In this document: positions 62,601 to 64,000 of the stretch, one piece after another
How positions within the stretch are numbered: position 1 is the stretch's first letter
Layout of the letters: the number at the start of each line of letters is the position of its first letter
Assembly: GCA_946479285.1 (NCBI GenBank)
Contig: CAMLFH010000004.1
Span: forward strand, 186,001 to 250,000
Direction: 5' to 3'
Length of the DNA stretch: 64,000 nucleotides
From: an uncultured Flavobacteriales bacterium
Lineage (GTDB): Bacteria; Bacteroidota; Bacteroidia; Flavobacteriales; Crocinitomicaceae
Position numbers and translations under genes: made by a program
Notes under the pieces: generated by a model
Database searches by the model: none
Seen by the model: the letters and a program-made list of their open reading frames with translations, nothing else
Told to the model about the DNA's origin: nothing

Positions 62601-64000
62601 CGGATTGTCTTTCAACTGCTCCGGTGAGAATTTCGCCTTCGGACGCATATCGGAAACAAAGATCAGGTTGTCGTAATCGCGTTTTCCGGCTCTTGCCTCA
62701 ATGAATACTTTCGTTTTCTGATTGATTTTGATGATCTTATTCTCCGTATCGTAGCTGATAAATCCGTAAGATGCCAAAGTCAGCAACTGTGTTTTCACCT
62801 GGTCAATCGTTTTCCCAAGTGCCGTTGCGGCTTTTCCTTCTGTTAAGGTGAATTCATCAAACTTATATGCGTAATTGTAAAGTGCAGCCAACGGATGAAC
62901 CTGCTCCATTCCCTGAAGGCGATCGTACAATCTTCCGTCGTAGAAATCCATGGATTCAAAAGTTGCCATACGCTGCTCCTGGCTCGTACCAAACTCATAG
63001 GTAAATAACAAATTATTTCCCGTTCGTTTCCAAACCACTTTTTGAACATACCATTCCAATTGGTGGTAAGAATCTGTAAATGGCGATTGCAAAACCCCCG
63101 ATTTCCCGCGGGTTAACTCAACCATGTTGGAATCTTTGGTATAAGTGAATCCAACTCCGGGATGCGTAATCGAATCTTTTTCACCCACATACAAAGTGGT
63201 TTGCGTTACATTCGAAACGATCTTGGTGGGTTCAATAGCAATGTATTGTGTTTTCGCCACCATGAATTTTTTTCCGTTGCGTTTGACTGTCAACTGGGCC
63301 ATTTCGGTTGCATTTCCAATTCCCACAACACTTGCTCCCTGCAGGGAAAATCCACCCACATAATCCATGTCCGGAAGTACGTTATTAATGGACAATTTAC
63401 GTTCGAAGGAAATGAATTGCGGATAATTGCGGTCTGCTTCACGAATAACCCGGAATGCACGCTCGTTCAAAGTTCCCTTTACTTTTTTCCCGGGAAAGAA
63501 CGGACTTGTTAGTGATACCGTATCTGCTTTAATGAAATTTGACTTCAGGGAAGCATCGTAATACCCCAATTCGGCAAAGGTTTCGTTTTCCTTCAGTCCA
63601 ACCTTCACCCAGTTTATTTTACCTCCCTGCCCGATCCATTTTTTCAATGTCGGATCGTAAGTTCCATTCGTATTGTGAACCACCAAGGAGTCTAAGAAAC
63701 GAGGCTCACCTCTTTTAGCTCCTTTATTGGGAAAACCGCAAACCAGGCGGCCATTTGTAAACTTAATAATGGGTTTGTCTGTAAACTCAAAGACATAATT
63801 ACCGTAGAAATACCATTCTTCATTGGAAGAGCTGGCAAGCATGCCTTTCGAGAAGAAACCTGCAGATGTTTCGATAAAATCCTTGAATTTATTGATGTTC
63901 TTTGCATCCAGTAATTTATCTACGGAACTATGCCACGCTGTGAATGAGGACTCCGGCTGTTTGTTTTTCACGAATGAATACACGGAAAACACGTAATTGT
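59646..64000 (-). CDS. Very large exported protein, C-terminal 1450 residues (5' end outside window)
   Basis: The frame is open to the right edge of the window, so the N-terminus is missing; the first visible residues are NYVFSVYSFVKNKQPES and the GTG at 63992 is not a convincing start. There is no domain I recognise. The sequence is beta-rich with alternating Asp/Gly turns and reads like an outer-membrane or periplasmic structural protein of the Bacteroidota; this is inference. It is translationally coupled to plsY. Confidence 0.7.
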   Translation of the reverse strand, partial: NYVFSVYSFVKNKQPESSFTAWHSSVDKLLDAKNINKFKDFIETSAGFFSKGMLASSSNEEWYFYGNYVFEFTDKPIIKFTNGRLVCGFPNKGAKRGEPRFLDSLVVHNTNGTYDPTLKKWIGQGGKINWVKVGLKENETFAELGYYDASLKSNFIKADTVSLTSPFFPGKKVKGTLNERAFRVIREADRNYPQFISFERKLSINNVLPDMDYVGGFSLQGASVVGIGNATEMAQLTVKRNGKKFMVAKTQYIAIEPTKIVSNVTQTTLYVGEKDSITHPGVGFTYTKDSNMVELTRGKSGVLQSPFTDSYHQLEWYVQKVVWKRTGNNLLFTYEFGTSQEQRMATFESMDFYDGRLYDRLQGMEQVHPLAALYNYAYKFDEFTLTEGKAATALGKTIDQVKTQLLTLASYGFISYDTENKIIKINQKTKVFIEARAGKRDYDNLIFVSDMRPKAKFSPEQLKDNPALQKVATQDSLLAIKRRTMSNFGNMDLGTMEIALEAVDRVTISDAQGSFVLPDRAQVKISKNRDFKFTGWASSGKFEIHTLEANYAYAANKINLIKTDKSYFRAKPLSQADGNRSIALGSALNGIVGEIIVDDPANRAGMKKDAAFTKFPILKSTKPSKVYYNQENLFNGAYDSARFYYTCIPFEMDSLDNFSEKSFRLKGELVSAGIFPIIKEDLKIMPDYSLGFSTVAPPEGHVFYGTKAMYKNKIVLSNNGLQGAGVINFIHSISDSKAFTFLPDSTLGYAKFENKPIEAGVQFPDVKSPDAFITYVPRQNVLKASSTQENDLTFFNGEANMKGTAIIQPTGMTGYGIISMQKASLGSDNFKFKRYDIDSDTSVFNLKNPYPEEGESALAFSSMNVNAHISFKDRKGDFKSNDGEELKIFPVIKYAAKVDLFTWLMDQDEMELSKKGGGSTSGDININTDLNLAQPNMFSIHPDQDSLQFAAPKVKFSMKKKVLYCSNTTFIDVADARIYPDSAKVTIHKNAVMDPLLNSKIVANYVTKYHTFLNANTTITARRKYAAEADYPYYDSDSTKTLIHMDKIGVDSTSQTVATGTVKSESGFKLNKYFDYYGPMKIRAANPLISFSGATRINHNCEKFAKSWMSFSAEIDPKNIQIPVTPNMKTLDGQAIAAGIVWRDSRQKDSIRLYPTFLSSLEDPNDPIFITATGVLQYDFSSKEFQIGPKEKLLNRNEPGNFISLHTESCSMNGEGRINMGMDYGDVTVDAIGNVSYDQQSGQTEVNATLKLNMPMDKGVWESVGQRIVDYEGSKPLSFETTNIEQALLMWGDRKTADKIKSDYTLSEDKKVKRLPEELEKSIVITGVHLKNIPMTKDIRGLMSNLDGAAIVNFYGKPVMRQVVFRSVFEQIYSQNGDHFTMMLQVPGGPDYLFDYSMLKRDGTLNIITSDSELANSINAIKEDKRKTKGFIYQISTNSVYLGKLNAIFE

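Noticed and set aside
1..64000. CRISPR arrays
   Set aside because: No series of regularly spaced identical repeats with unique spacers was seen on either strand; repeats found are module repeats or protein repeats.

Overview
The window reads as chromosomal DNA of a member of the Bacteroidota, most like a Fluviicola/Crocinitomicaceae-type flavobacterium. The reasons are proteins with type IX secretion (T9SS) C-terminal sorting domains, promoters of the form TTG-N16-18-TAtcTTTG, almost no Shine-Dalgarno sequences, a carboxypeptidase-regulatory-domain TonB receptor, and AT-rich, moderately low-GC sequence. The genus is inference from gene content, not from a marker gene.

Left part. 1-1420 holds the N-terminal part of a secreted propeller-like protein and a small membrane protein. 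1862-12760 is a tightly packed nine-gene operon, with repeated TAATG stop/start overlaps. It encodes eukaryote-like squalene synthase, squalene epoxidase, type 2 IPP isomerase, class II HMG-CoA reductase, a GYDIA-type GHMP kinase, diphosphomevalonate decarboxylase, mevalonate kinase, a short-chain polyprenyl diphosphate synthase and an oxidosqualene cyclase with the DCTSE motif. Together they would run from HMG-CoA to a cyclised sterol or other 3-hydroxytriterpenoid. No sterol demethylase or reductase genes follow. 13414-19305 is the four-gene ligase-associated DNA-repair set: MBL-fold exonuclease, ATP-dependent ligase, Lhr-like helicase, PdeM phosphoesterase.

Middle part. 19364-26099 carries a T9SS-secreted protein, a cold-shock protein, an unusual SDR protein coupled to a SulP transporter, and an OmpA-family protein. 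26336-32053 is a seven-gene minus-strand NAD/ADP-ribose cluster: NrtR, a divergent short PRPP-synthetase homologue, NADAR, bacterial-type PARG (TIGR02452), KptA, a PPP-family phosphatase and NAMPT. A promoter and two GTGT-N7-ACAC operator-like palindromes, 52 bp apart, lie in front of nrtR. 32155-44556 holds a membrane protein, an ECF42-type sigma factor with its DGPF/YCII partner, an exported esterase, a 1254-residue T9SS protein with a small partner, a TauE/SafE exporter and a TonB-dependent receptor.

Right part. 44576-51504 is a modular array ending at a tRNA-Arg(ACG) gene. Each module has a conserved reading-frame remnant, a cargo stretch, and in the better preserved modules a degenerate copy of the tRNA 3' end and a 160-175 bp hairpin spacer. 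Cargo includes a GNAT, an LRR protein, a SnoaL-like protein and a lipoprotein. One attC-like inverted repeat and a pair of direct repeats delimit cargo. No recombinase is encoded here. After the tRNA come clpS, a 2343-residue coiled-coil/SPOR envelope protein, plsY and the C-terminal 1450 residues of a very large exported protein cut by the window edge.
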